From: Haloarcula amylolytica JCM 13557
GTDB taxonomy: Archaea > Halobacteriota > Halobacteria > Halobacteriales > Haloarculaceae
Assembly (NCBI RefSeq): GCF_000336615.1
Contig: NZ_AOLW01000023.1
Location: 13,597-77,596, forward strand
Length of the DNA: 64,000 nt
Direction: 5' to 3'
Shown here: positions 42,709-51,591 of the stretch, piece by piece
Layout of the letters: every line of letters begins with the position of its first letter
Position numbering within the stretch: position 1 is the first letter of the stretch
Notes under the pieces: model-generated
What the model was told of the DNA's origin: nothing
Seen by the model: only the letters and a program-made list of their open reading frames with translations
The model's database searches: none
Program-made: the position numbers and the translations under genes

Positions 42709-42782
42709 TGGGCCAACGCGGATTTGAACCGCGAACCTCCCGGTTATCAGCCGAGCGCTCAACCTGATTGAGCTATTGGCCC
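42709..42782 (-). tRNA. tRNA-Ile (anticodon GAT)
   Basis: 74 nt. Acceptor GGGCCAA pairs with TTGGCCC with discriminator A; the T stem CGCGG/CCGCG encloses TTCAAAT; the anticodon loop CTGATAA centres on GAT inside stem CTCGG/CCGGG. CCA is not encoded. No intron is seen. Confidence 0.95.
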
Positions 42783-42863
42783 GACGCATTCATCTGTACC
42801 CGAGGGGTATTGAAAAGGGTAACGTTTCGCGGGCGGTTGGGGATGTGAAACCGCGTCAGGGCT

Positions 42864-43430
42864 TCAGTTTTCGTCGTTGTCTTCGAAGTCGACGTCGGTG
42901 GCGTCGTTTGGGTCGAAGGAGGTGCCGGAACCGGAACCAGAGCCCGGACCGGGGCCGCCCTCCGGACCGGTCGGACCGGGTCCAGCGGGGCCGCCTTCGT
43001 CGTCGGGGAAGCCACCGATGTACACCTGCCCGCTGGCGAAACCGCCGGTCTTGGCGTCGATGTAGGGCCGGACGACCCAGCGGCGTGTGGCGGCACGGAC
43101 GGGGTAGCGGGTGAACGGCACCGCAAGCAGAAGGCCGACGAAGTCCGTAACCAGGCCGGGCGTGAGGAAGAACGCGCCGGCGGCGATGAGAAGGCCGCCG
43201 TCGATGAGTTCGTCGGTGGGGAGTTCGCCGACGGCGAGCCGCTGTTGGATCTTCCGAAGCGTCGCACGGCCTTCGGCGCGGACCAGCAGCATGCCGACGA
43301 GCGCCGTCAGGACGACGAGCGCGATGAGAACAAGCGGTGGAACAGGAAATAGAACTCCTGTTGCAAGTGCCACCAGCAACACGATGTCGAACAGCGGGAT
43401 GAGCAGCAACAGCCCGATGACCCGGAGCAT
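42864..43430 (-). CDS. fxsA: FxsA-family membrane protein
   Basis: 188 residues. Spans LRVIGLLLLIPLFDIVLLVA and PPLVLIALVVLTALVGMLLV, then the conserved GELPTDELIDGGLLIAAGAF with FLTPGLVTDFVGLLLAVPFT, match FxsA. A Gly/Pro-rich acidic tail of about 50 residues follows. FxsA-like proteins affect phage exclusion in E. coli; the archaeal role is unknown. Confidence 0.92.
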   Translation of the reverse strand: MLRVIGLLLLIPLFDIVLLVALATGVLFPVPPLVLIALVVLTALVGMLLVRAEGRATLRKIQQRLAVGELPTDELIDGGLLIAAGAFFLTPGLVTDFVGLLLAVPFTRYPVRAATRRWVVRPYIDAKTGGFASGQVYIGGFPDDEGGPAGPGPTGPEGGPGPGSGSGSGTSFDPNDATDVDFEDNDEN

Positions 43431-43503
43431 ACCACTGCTTGCAGGCCCGCCCCCAAACGCCTTTCGAGAGCGGGGCCCGGCTGTCGGCCACCGGGGTAGC
43501 GGG

Positions 43504-44880
43504 TCAGCGGTCCCGTAGTCGGACCTCGATGGGCTCTGTGGGGCTCAGCGTAATCTGCATCGCCAGCGACAGCGGCAGTTCGGTGACCGGTTCGACAGCG
43601 TACTGCTGGGCGATGGTCGCCAGCGCGAGTTTGGCCTCCATCCGGGCGAAGCGCATGCCGATGCAATGGCGCGGGCCACCGCCGAAGGGGTAATACGCGT
43701 AGTCCGGGAGAGACGCTTCGAGGTCGTCGTTCCATCGCTCGGGACGGAACGCGTCAGGTGCGTCGTACCATCGTTCGTCCCGGTGGACGAGCCACTGCGG
43801 GAGGGTGAGCTGTGCGTCCGTCGAGAGTTCGTACCCGCCGAGCGTCACCGGCTCCGTCGGCTGGCGAAACACCGTGAACGCGGGCGGGTACAGCCGCAGG
43901 ACCTCGTTCAGCACGGCATCGAGATACGGCAGTTCGAACAGGTCATCGGGCGTCGGCCGGCTGTTCCCCAGCGTCGCGTCAAGTTCCTCGTGCAGGCGCT
44001 GCTGGCACTCGGGGTTGTTCGCCAGCAGGAACCAGGCGTACGTGAGCGTCAGCGCCGTCGTGTCGTGGCCGGCGACGAGGAAGGTCAAGAGCTGGTGACC
44101 CAGTCGCTCGCGGTCCATCGTCTCGTCGTCGAGCGAAAGCAGCAGGGAGAGCACGTCGTCGCGCGCCTCGCGGGCGCTCTCGTTCTCGCGCTGGCGGGCG
44201 GCGATAACGCCGTCGAGCGTGGCCTGGAACTCGGCCAGCGAGCGATTGACGGCGCGGTTCGTTCCCGTCGGGACCCACAGCGGGAGGTACGCCGACAGCG
44301 ACCGCGGGTCCAGCCGCTTGCGAAGCGCGTCGAGTAGCGGCTCCAGCGCGTCAGCGGTGGTCTCGATCTCCACGTCTAACAGCGTCTTGCCGAGAATGTT
44401 CAGCGTCAGCGACTGCATGTGCGGGAGCACGTCGATGCGCTGGCCGTCGCTCCAGCCCGCCGCCGTCCGGTCAGCGAACTCAGTCATCGTGTCGCCGTAG
44501 GCGGCGATGCGCTCCCGGTAAAACGCCGGTTGGAGCGCCGTCCGCTGGCGCTGCCACTCCTCGCCCTCCAGCAAGAACAGTCCCTCGCCGATGAACTGTC
44601 CGAGGGTGTCCTGAAGGAGTCGCCCCTTCTCGTAGGCGTCAGCATCGGTTACCAGCACCTGCTCGACGAGGTCTGGATGGCAGACGAAACAGCCCGTCGT
44701 CCCGGCAACGTTGTACCCCACTACGTCGGCCTCGTGGCCACCAGCGCGGTCGTAGAACCCCAGCGGGTCACGCAACATCGCGGCGGTGTTGTCGACGAAC
44801 GGGACACGGCCGAGACGGGGCGGCCGGTCGCCCGGCGTGACCGGCTCCGGTGGTTCGGGAATCGCCTGCTGGGTATCCAT
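43504..44880 (-). CDS. Cytochrome P450 (CYP)
   Basis: 458 residues from MDTQQAIPEPPEPVTPGDRP. The I-helix AGHDTT, the ExxR in LNEVLRLYPP, the PERF-like FRPERW and the heme loop FGGGPRHCIG with Cys406 are all present. No membrane anchor is seen, so it is soluble and needs a ferredoxin/reductase. The substrate is unknown; CYP174-like enzymes are known from haloarchaea. A three-cysteine ferredoxin gene lies at 54122. It is divergent from the DUF255 gene. Confidence 0.95.
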   Translation of the reverse strand: MDTQQAIPEPPEPVTPGDRPPRLGRVPFVDNTAAMLRDPLGFYDRAGGHEADVVGYNVAGTTGCFVCHPDLVEQVLVTDADAYEKGRLLQDTLGQFIGEGLFLLEGEEWQRQRTALQPAFYRERIAAYGDTMTEFADRTAAGWSDGQRIDVLPHMQSLTLNILGKTLLDVEIETTADALEPLLDALRKRLDPRSLSAYLPLWVPTGTNRAVNRSLAEFQATLDGVIAARQRENESAREARDDVLSLLLSLDDETMDRERLGHQLLTFLVAGHDTTALTLTYAWFLLANNPECQQRLHEELDATLGNSRPTPDDLFELPYLDAVLNEVLRLYPPAFTVFRQPTEPVTLGGYELSTDAQLTLPQWLVHRDERWYDAPDAFRPERWNDDLEASLPDYAYYPFGGGPRHCIGMRFARMEAKLALATIAQQYAVEPVTELPLSLAMQITLSPTEPIEVRLRDR

Positions 44881-44961
44881 CGCCGACGTTTGGGCCGCCC
44901 CGCCAATCGGTCTTTCGCCGGGAGTGAGAGGGCCTTTGTACGCCCACCGCCCAGGCTTGGT

Positions 44962-46575
44962 ATGGACGAATACGCACGCGACACCAAGGTCGAGTGGCGC
45001 GAGTGGGGCACAGCCCCGTTCGAGGACGGCGCCGAGTCGGGGAAGCCGGTGCTGCTGGCGCTGACGGTCCCGTGGAGCGCCGAGTGCCGAGCGATGGACC
45101 GGGGCACGTACGGCGAGCCGCGCATCGCGGCCAACATCAACGATGGATTCATTCCGGTTCGTGTCGACGCCGACCGCAATCCGCGCGTCCGCGAGCGGTA
45201 CACGATGGGTGGGTTCCCGTCGACGGTGTTTCTGACTCCTGACGGCGAGGTTATCACCGGCGCGACGTTCCTCGGGCCGGACGGGTTCCGCGGCATTCTG
45301 GACTCCGTGCGAGAGTCGTGGGACGCACAGGGCGCGGCGGCGGGCTCGGTCCCCCGACAGCTTCAGGACGAATCGCCGCCGGCCGGTGAGCTCCGGCCGC
45401 GCATCGAGGAGCACATGGTCGAGCAACTGCTGGGCGCGTTCGACGACGAGTTCGGCGGCTGGGGAACCGACGTGAAGTTCCCGCTGCCACGGACCGTCGA
45501 GTTCGCTCTCGTCCGGGCGCGAGACCAGGCCACCCGAACACTCGAAGCGATTCGCACGCACCTGCTCGACACCTACGACGGCGGCTTCTTCCGATACTCG
45601 ACGGAGCGCAACTGGGGGAACCCACGGCGCGAGAAACTGCTGGACGAGAACGCCGCCCTGGTCCGGGCGTTCGCGCACGGCTACCGGTACACCGGGACCG
45701 AGGCGTACCGGGACGCCGCCCAGCGGACCGTCGACTACCTCACGACGACGCTGTGGGCCGGCGACGCGTTCGCGGCGAGTCAGGCCGGTTCGGACGAGTA
45801 CTACCGGCTGGAGCCGACTGAACGCGAAGGGACGGTGTCCCCCAACGTCGACGAGACGGTATTCGCCGACCGGAACGGGCTCGCCATCGATGCCCTGCTG
45901 TGGGTCGCTGCCTACACTGACGACGAGCGCGCCCAGCAGTACGCCAGTCGCGCCCGAGACGCTGTCTGTGAGTCACTCGTCGACGACGGCGAAGTCGCCC
46001 ACTACGACGGTGCGGACAGCGATACCGGCCTGTTGCTGGACCAGGCCCAGCTCCTTCAGGGCCTGACGACGAGCTGGCAGGTCCTCGGTGAGCCGGGGCC
46101 GGCCAGAGCTGTCGCCGACTGGACCATCGAGAACCGCCAGCAGGACGGCGGCGCGTTCCGCGACGGACCCGCCAGCGGCGCGGGGCTCTGTAACCGCTCG
46201 CTCCATCCGCTCGACGCGACGGTAGAACTGGCCGACGCACTGGTCGACCTCGCGGCACTCACCGGCGAGGGCCGGTACCGTAACGCAGCGCTTTCCGCCG
46301 TCGAGTCTTTCGCCGGCGCGGCCGAACGGATGGGCGTCGAGGTCGCCGGCTACGCCGGCGTCGCGGCCCGCCTCCAGCAGCCCCAGACGCTCACGGTCGG
46401 CACCGAAGCGGGGACCGACCTCCACCGCGCGGCACTGCGACTGGCCGACCACGAGACCACCGTCGTTCCGGAGCCGGACGGCGACGGCACGGCGCGACTC
46501 CTCGACGGGGACGCTATCGTCGCCGAGGGAACGACGCCGACCGACCTCGAAGCCTCGATAACTGGCGAACGCTGA
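44962..46575 (+). CDS. DUF255 / thioredoxin-domain protein (SPATA20-like)
   Basis: 537 residues. The thioredoxin-like N-terminal domain (about 1-130) has the family pattern PVLLALTVPWSAECRAMDRG and GGFPSTVFLTPDGEVITGAT, followed by an alpha/alpha-barrel region (YDGGFFRYSTERNWGNPRRE, NVDETVFADRNGLAIDALLW). The family active site usually reads CxxC or CHWCH; here it is S39-A-E-C42, with one cysteine only. Length is shorter than eukaryotic SPATA20 (about 700). A thiol or sugar-processing role is possible but unproven. It is divergent from the P450. Confidence 0.85.
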   Translation: MDEYARDTKVEWREWGTAPFEDGAESGKPVLLALTVPWSAECRAMDRGTYGEPRIAANINDGFIPVRVDADRNPRVRERYTMGGFPSTVFLTPDGEVITGATFLGPDGFRGILDSVRESWDAQGAAAGSVPRQLQDESPPAGELRPRIEEHMVEQLLGAFDDEFGGWGTDVKFPLPRTVEFALVRARDQATRTLEAIRTHLLDTYDGGFFRYSTERNWGNPRREKLLDENAALVRAFAHGYRYTGTEAYRDAAQRTVDYLTTTLWAGDAFAASQAGSDEYYRLEPTEREGTVSPNVDETVFADRNGLAIDALLWVAAYTDDERAQQYASRARDAVCESLVDDGEVAHYDGADSDTGLLLDQAQLLQGLTTSWQVLGEPGPARAVADWTIENRQQDGGAFRDGPASGAGLCNRSLHPLDATVELADALVDLAALTGEGRYRNAALSAVESFAGAAERMGVEVAGYAGVAARLQQPQTLTVGTEAGTDLHRAALRLADHETTVVPEPDGDGTARLLDGDAIVAEGTTPTDLEASITGER

Positions 46576-46645
46576 CACGAACAACGGCAGCAAACGTGGA
46601 CAAACGGTAAACCCCCGATAAGTTTTTGCACACGTACCCTGATGT

Positions 46646-47458
46646 ATGGGTATGTCCAGTCTCAGAGATCTCGGCCTCTCCGAGTACGAAGCTAGAGCAT
46701 ACCGGTCGCTACTGGAAACGGGACCGACAACGGCCAAGGAACTGTCGCGGGCCAGCGACGTCCCGATGGGCCGCATCTACGACGTGCTCAACAGCCTCGA
46801 AACGTACAATCTCGTCCGCAGCCAGACCGCCAGCCGACCCAAGAAATACGTCGCCGTCGAGCCGGACACGGCCCTCGACCGCCTGCTCGAAGACAAGAAG
46901 CGCGAACTCCAGGAGAAGGTCGGCCAGTACGAGGAAATCGTCGACGACCTCTCGTCACAACTAGAGTCGGCAGACCCCGTCGAGGAGCCGTTCTGGACGG
47001 CCGCCGTCGGCCCCAACGACTCGCTTGACCTGTTGCTCGAACGGCTGGCTGCCGCCGACGACGAAATCATTATGGTCGGCTCGGCACCCGCCCGGCAAGT
47101 GGACATTCTGTCCGGCACCGAACGGATCGTCGATGAACTCGAAGCGGCGCTGGAACGGGGCGTCGAGGTGTCCCTGCTCGTCCGACCGGATCTGTTCGAG
47201 AGCCTTCCCGAGGAGGCCAACCGCGAGTACTACGAGCGCCTCTTCCACTACGACAACTACAGCGCCCGCGCCAGCCCGAACATCAGGACCACGTTCGAAC
47301 TACTCGACGGTGTCGAGGTCTGTATCGAGGTCCCACACCCCCTCGGCCGCGAGGAAACCTTCGGCGTCATCGACATGAAAGACTCCGATTTCACTGCCGA
47401 TATCAGCCAGGCCTTTGAAGAACACTGGGCCGAAGCGAAGCCGGTCGGCCCGCCGTAG
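46646..47458 (+). CDS. TrmB-family transcriptional regulator
   Basis: 270 residues; starts at 46646 or at the second ATG 46652 (MSSLRDLGLSEYEARAYRSL). The winged helix TTAKELSRASDVPMGRIYDV and a coiled coil (RELQEKVGQYEEIVDDLSSQ) precede a PLD-like effector domain (IIMVGSAPARQVDILSGTER, LERGVEVSLLVRP). Sugar-binding TrmB features are not seen. A TATA-like GATAAGTTTTTG precedes the start. It shares its fold with the gene at 24644 but is a different paralogue. Target unknown. Confidence 0.88.
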   Translation: MGMSSLRDLGLSEYEARAYRSLLETGPTTAKELSRASDVPMGRIYDVLNSLETYNLVRSQTASRPKKYVAVEPDTALDRLLEDKKRELQEKVGQYEEIVDDLSSQLESADPVEEPFWTAAVGPNDSLDLLLERLAAADDEIIMVGSAPARQVDILSGTERIVDELEAALERGVEVSLLVRPDLFESLPEEANREYYERLFHYDNYSARASPNIRTTFELLDGVEVCIEVPHPLGREETFGVIDMKDSDFTADISQAFEEHWAEAKPVGPP

Positions 47459-47525
47459 CTGGGTCAGCAGAGGATTAGAACCAGCGTCACAGACGGCGAC
47501 CGCAATCTCGCGGGTCGCTACGCTC

Positions 47526-47610
47526 ACGGCTTCGCCGTTCGTAACCGAGACGCGGTGCGTCTCGCGCTCCCCGCTCGAATTTCCGAGGACTTCGCTGCGC
47601 TCAGTCCTCG
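47526..47610. terminator. Stacked hairpins between convergent genes
   Basis: Three perfect inverted repeats lie in tandem between the TrmB gene and mptA: ACGGC-TTC-GCCGT (47526-47538), CGAGACGC-GGT-GCGTCTCG (47546-47564) and CGAGGACT with AGTCCTCG (47584-47591, 47603-47610), the last overlapping the mptA stop. They probably end transcription from both sides or protect 3' ends. Confidence 0.45.
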
Positions 47611-48530
47611 CTAACTTCCTGCCGCAGATCGCCCAGCTGCGCCACGCGCTCGGCGTGGGCATTGTGCTGGTGGATTGACTCGTCGTTGGACTGTTTCATC
47701 GTCACGACGGCATCGTCCGGCAGGTCCGGGAACGTCTCGACGACGCCCTCGGCGAGCGCACGAACGCAGTCCTCGACGAATTTGGCGTCCTTGTGGGCCT
47801 CGTAGGTCATGTGGTCCTCGTCGGGCCGCTTCGCGAGGTTGTAGATGCGGGCACTCATCGAGTCGCGGGCGACTTCGATGAGTTCGTTCAGGTCGACTTC
47901 GGGCGCGCCCTCGCTCTGGACTGTGAGCGTGGCGTGGCCGCGCTGTGAGTGGCCGGCCTGCGGGTTCGTTTCGAGGAACTCTTCGATGACGTCGTCGTCG
48001 ACATCTAGCTGCTGGAGCGTCTCGCGGGCACGGGAGGCTGACATCCCCTGGGAGCACGGGCAGACAGTCATCCCGGTGACGCGAGCGCCGATCTCCTCGC
48101 TCGTCCCGTCTTCGGTCGCCGTCGCCGAGGCGATGATATCGGCGGTCGACTGCGTCGGCATCCCGGAGGCCGGCGTGGACTCGTGTGTGACGTACTCCGC
48201 TTCCATCCGGACCTCCGCCTTCGTCGTGTAGTCGTGTTTCTCCAGCAGAAGTTCGGCGGCGTCGCCACAGACGTCCTCGACCCGATAGGCTTCCTCGGAC
48301 ACGGCGGTCTCCAGCGTCTCGTCGATGACCTCCATATTGCGGGACATATCGGCCCCCTTTCGCCAAGACGGCAGATCCACGAACACTTCGAACTCCGCCA
48401 TGAGCACGATGGGGTCGCGGTCACGACGCCCCAGCTTGACGAGTTTCTCGACGCCCGTCACACCGACGCGATTGAGACCGACCGTTACGTCCGGACTCGA
48501 CGCCTGCACGTCCGGGAGTTGCTGACTCAT
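47601..48530 (-). CDS. mptA: GTP cyclohydrolase MptA (type IB, Fe2+ dependent)
   Basis: 309 residues from [20 protein letters not shown]. FolE2/MptA hallmarks: [49 protein letters not shown] with the metal-binding Cys, and [13 protein letters not shown]. In archaea it forms a 2',3'-cyclic phosphate of 7,8-dihydroneopterin, the first step to pterins (methanopterin or tetrahydrofolate-type). The longer open frame upstream lacks family similarity. Its stop is shared with a terminator-like hairpin. Confidence 0.95.
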   Translation of the reverse strand: MSQQLPDVQASSPDVTVGLNRVGVTGVEKLVKLGRRDRDPIVLMAEFEVFVDLPSWRKGADMSRNMEVIDETLETAVSEEAYRVEDVCGDAAELLLEKHDYTTKAEVRMEAEYVTHESTPASGMPTQSTADIIASATATEDGTSEEIGARVTGMTVCPCSQGMSASRARETLQQLDVDDDVIEEFLETNPQAGHSQRGHATLTVQSEGAPEVDLNELIEVARDSMSARIYNLAKRPDEDHMTYEAHKDAKFVEDCVRALAEGVVETFPDLPDDAVVTMKQSNDESIHQHNAHAERVAQLGDLRQEVSED

Positions 48531-48627
48531 TGCCCTTCCTATGGAAGAGAATCGGTTAGTGCTTTCGAAAGGGTGGGAAGGTCGCCGTGAGCATCGCCAC
48601 CGTAGAAACGACCCGCTCCGAACCGGG

Positions 48628-49227
48628 TCAGAGCTGTGTGTTGTCCGGCATCGATTCACCCGTCTCGAAGTCCCGGAACAGCAACTCGAAGTCAGTGGCG
48701 TCGAAGGAATCGGTGATATCGTCAAGCTCCGCCCGGACCTCCGCGAGTTCGGCCTTCAGTTCAGCGAACTCCTCGCTCTCGTCGAGGACGGCCTGTGGTT
48801 TCGACGATTCCAGTGCAGCGTATTTCGCCGTGAGCGAGTAGCACTCACGCAGGCGTTCCTCGTAATCGGCGTACAGGAGCAACTGTTCGATTGTCCCGAA
48901 GAGGTCCTCCTTCGACACCGGTTTGAGGACGTAGTCATCGAAAGGCATCTCGATGATGTCGAAGTCGGGGTCCACCGCGGTCACCATGGCTACGCGCGTA
49001 TCGTAGCGTTTCTCACGGATCGCCGACAGCACCTCATCGCCGGAGAGGTCCGGCATCCGCCGATCTAACAAGACAACGTCGACTGCGGAATCGAGCTTCG
49101 AAAGGGCGGCCTCACCACTGTATACCGTCTCGACTGTGTACCGGTCCCGCAACTGTTCCGCGTACACGTCGGCCACGGCTGGTTCGTCGTCAACGACGAG
49201 GATTGTCGCTTGCCGACCCATTGTCAT
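48628..49227 (-). CDS. HalX-domain response regulator
   Basis: 199 residues (or 197 from the ATG at 49221). A receiver domain with acidic pocket DDE, phospho-acceptor Asp in [12 protein letters not shown], and Lys in [11 protein letters not shown] is followed by the haloarchaeal HalX domain ([20 protein letters not shown]) and a helical, acidic end ([20 protein letters not shown]). There is no HTH, so it may act on proteins or with other factors. No kinase is adjacent. Confidence 0.92.
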   Translation of the reverse strand: MTMGRQATILVVDDEPAVADVYAEQLRDRYTVETVYSGEAALSKLDSAVDVVLLDRRMPDLSGDEVLSAIREKRYDTRVAMVTAVDPDFDIIEMPFDDYVLKPVSKEDLFGTIEQLLLYADYEERLRECYSLTAKYAALESSKPQAVLDESEEFAELKAELAEVRAELDDITDSFDATDFELLFRDFETGESMPDNTQL

Positions 49228-49301
49228 TAGCTAGCATGTTTAGAACAGAATTGCAAAAGGATTCCGGCTGTCACAAGCCCGTCTACCTTATTATCCAGGC
49301 C

Positions 49302-50339
49302 CTACTGGCCGACGATATCGTCGTACCGCGCTCCGGTCTGTTTGAGCGTCGCCGTCGAGTAGAGTCGGTCGTGTTCGTAGGGGAGGTGTTCGGTGGCGAG
49401 TTCGTCTATCTTCTGGTCGACCACACTCGCTTCGCGCCCGTGAATCATGGTAAAGAGATTGTACTGCCAGTCCTGCTCCGGGCGGCGTGGCCGGTGATAA
49501 CAGAGCGTGACGTAGGGGAGTTCCCCGACTGCCTGTCCCCGCTCGTCGAGGGCGTCGTCCGGCACGTTCCAAACGACCATACAGTTGTTGTCGAACCCGG
49601 TGACGATGTGGTTCACGACACAGCCGATGCGCTTGATACAGCCGGTTCGCTGGAGTCGCTTGATAGCCGAGAGTACTTCGGACACGTCGGCATCGACAGC
49701 GTCCGCCACGTCCCGGTAGGGCGTCGCAACGAGCGGGAACCCACTCTGGATTTCGAGCAATAATCGCCGGTCCAGTTCCGAGAGGTCGACGGCGGCGTCC
49801 TCGCTTATCCGGGTTGCGCTGGCGTCAGTCGTCTCCAGGCTCTCCCGGGCGAACCGGTCGCCGTTGACGACCGGGAACTCCAGATCGATGTAGTAGTCTG
49901 TCAACATCGGTAAGACGAGCACCGAACAGCCGGTTCGCTCCTCAATCTCGGCCAGAATCTCGTCGCGTCGCTGTCGGGAGCCTGCAGTGACAACGAACCA
50001 CATATTCCACTCGTGGTCGCGAGCGTAGTTGTGGTTCACCTGCCGGTACTCGTTGATGATCTCGGCCACCTCGTCGAACCGGTCCTCCGGGGCACTGACA
50101 GCGGCCAGCGTCGAAGAGCCGATGACCGGCGGATTCAGAACCGGGCCGAAGCGACGGAAGATGCCGTCGTCACGGAGCGTTTTGACCCGATCAAGTGCTG
50201 TCTCTGCCGAAACACCCAGTGCGTCACCGACAGCCTCGAAGGGGCGGTCCTGAATCGGGAAGTCGCTCTGGAACTCGTCGATGAGCGCGGCGTCCACCTC
50301 GTCGATGCGCTCGCGCCATTCGCCCGACTGGAGACTCAT
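49302..50339 (-). CDS. ahbAB: Siroheme decarboxylase, fused AhbA-AhbB
   Basis: 345 residues with two AsnC/Lrp-like halves. The N half (about 15-165: DALGVSAETALDRVKTLRDD, NYARDHEWNMWFVV) resembles AhbA, and the C half (about 188-340: DAVDADVSEVLSAIKRLQRT, RPEQDWQYNLFTMIHGRE) resembles AhbB, whose His and Tyr residues shape the siroheme pocket. AhbAB removes two carboxyl groups from siroheme, a step to heme b or d1 in archaea. The fused form is common in haloarchaea. The winged-helix part is retained, so transcription control is also possible. It is divergent from the TrpD-like gene. Confidence 0.9.
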   Translation of the reverse strand: MSLQSGEWRERIDEVDAALIDEFQSDFPIQDRPFEAVGDALGVSAETALDRVKTLRDDGIFRRFGPVLNPPVIGSSTLAAVSAPEDRFDEVAEIINEYRQVNHNYARDHEWNMWFVVTAGSRQRRDEILAEIEERTGCSVLVLPMLTDYYIDLEFPVVNGDRFARESLETTDASATRISEDAAVDLSELDRRLLLEIQSGFPLVATPYRDVADAVDADVSEVLSAIKRLQRTGCIKRIGCVVNHIVTGFDNNCMVVWNVPDDALDERGQAVGELPYVTLCYHRPRRPEQDWQYNLFTMIHGREASVVDQKIDELATEHLPYEHDRLYSTATLKQTGARYDDIVGQ

Positions 50340-50448
50340 TGATCCTCGTTAGGAGTGTAATGGTGTATCCCTTTCGGGACCCCAGCCAGTTCCCGCAAAT
50401 TGAGAACGAAACGCAGGGGCTTTTGAACTCTGGCCCGAACACGTTTCC

Positions 50449-51534
50449 ATGGCGCAAGCGACCCGGGAGTACGGCGAATGGCCGCTCAAACGACTCATGA
50501 CGGAAGTCGTCGGCTCCGGTCACAAATCGGCCGACGATATGTCCCGCACGCAGGCCCGGGAGGCGTTCCGACGCATCCTCGGCGACGAACCCGACCACAC
50601 GACGCTCGGCGCGTTCTGGCTCGCCAACCGCTGGAAGCGCAACACCCCAGAGGAACTGGCTGCCTATGTCGACGTGATGTCCGAGGAATCGGTCGAGACA
50701 GCCACTCCGGACGCTGACCCGGTCGACTGCGGGGCCAACTACGACGGCAAAGGTCGGTCCGCGATTCTCGGCGTCGCCGCGGGCGTCGTCGCCGCCACCG
50801 CGGGCACGCCCGTTGTCGTTCACTCCGGCGACCGCGTCCCCACGCAGAAACAGGACGCCTACAAGCACGTTCTGGACGAACTGGGCGTCCGAACGGAGAT
50901 CGAACCGAGCGAAAGCGCCGATATGGTCGACGAGGTCGGCTTCGGCTTCTACTACCAGCCGGCGTTCAATCCCGGCATCGACACCCTGTTCGAGCGCCGC
51001 GACAACATGGGCGTCCGGACCTTCGTCAACACCGTCGAGACGCTCGCGAACCCGGCCAACGCCAGCGTACATCTCGGCAGCTTCTACCATCTGGCCTTCG
51101 CGAAGAAGATGGTCCGAACGCTCGTCCAGTCCGAGACCAGCAGCGTCGAGCGCGCCCTGTTCTTCCAGGGAATGGAAGGCTACGACGACGTTCGCCCCGG
51201 CGAGACGGTCGTGGCCGAATGGCCCGTTACCGACGAGGAGTCCGACGACGAGGACATCGCGGACTTCGAAATCCGTACCGGCGAGTACGGGATGGACATC
51301 GAAAGCGAGGACCTGCAGGTCGACGACATAGCCGGGGAGTCGGCGGCGATAACCGAGGCCGTGCTGGCCGGCGAGCGCGAGGACGGCTTCGCCGACGCTG
51401 TCGCACTCAACGCCGCCCTCCGCATTTACGCCCGCGAGGACGCCGACAGTATTCGGGACGGCCTCGAACAGGCCCGTGAGGCGATTGCTGACGGCAGCGC
51501 AGCGGAGATACTCGACGACCTCCGGGCCTTCTAA
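50449..51534 (+). CDS. Anthranilate phosphoribosyltransferase-like protein (TrpD paralogue)
   Basis: 361 residues. The all-alpha N-terminal domain (EYGEWPLKRLMTEVVGSG, MSRTQAREAFRRILGDEPDH) and the glycine-rich phosphate region (CGANYDGKGRSAILGVAAGV) and VVVHSGDRVPTQKQDAYKHV place it in the glycosyltransferase family 3 (TrpD-like). The first substrate loop reads DGKGR where true TrpD has the GTGGD-type motif, so it is more like TrpD2/YbiB than the tryptophan enzyme. No trp genes are near. Its role in the cell is unknown. Confidence 0.85.
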   Translation: MAQATREYGEWPLKRLMTEVVGSGHKSADDMSRTQAREAFRRILGDEPDHTTLGAFWLANRWKRNTPEELAAYVDVMSEESVETATPDADPVDCGANYDGKGRSAILGVAAGVVAATAGTPVVVHSGDRVPTQKQDAYKHVLDELGVRTEIEPSESADMVDEVGFGFYYQPAFNPGIDTLFERRDNMGVRTFVNTVETLANPANASVHLGSFYHLAFAKKMVRTLVQSETSSVERALFFQGMEGYDDVRPGETVVAEWPVTDEESDDEDIADFEIRTGEYGMDIESEDLQVDDIAGESAAITEAVLAGEREDGFADAVALNAALRIYAREDADSIRDGLEQAREAIADGSAAEILDDLRAF

Positions 51535-51591
51535 TCCGGCGACGGGGTACGGAGCGGAACCCACTTCTACCGAGCGGGCGAAGTGATTCTG

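Noticed and set aside
42561-42767. 68-codon frame reading GQRGFEP twice
   Set aside because: It is translation through the tRNA-Ile gene and its partial copy, a well-known annotation artefact.
43504-44880. Antisense frames across the P450 and DUF255 genes
   Set aside because: They overlap genes with intact catalytic motifs and show only shadow composition.
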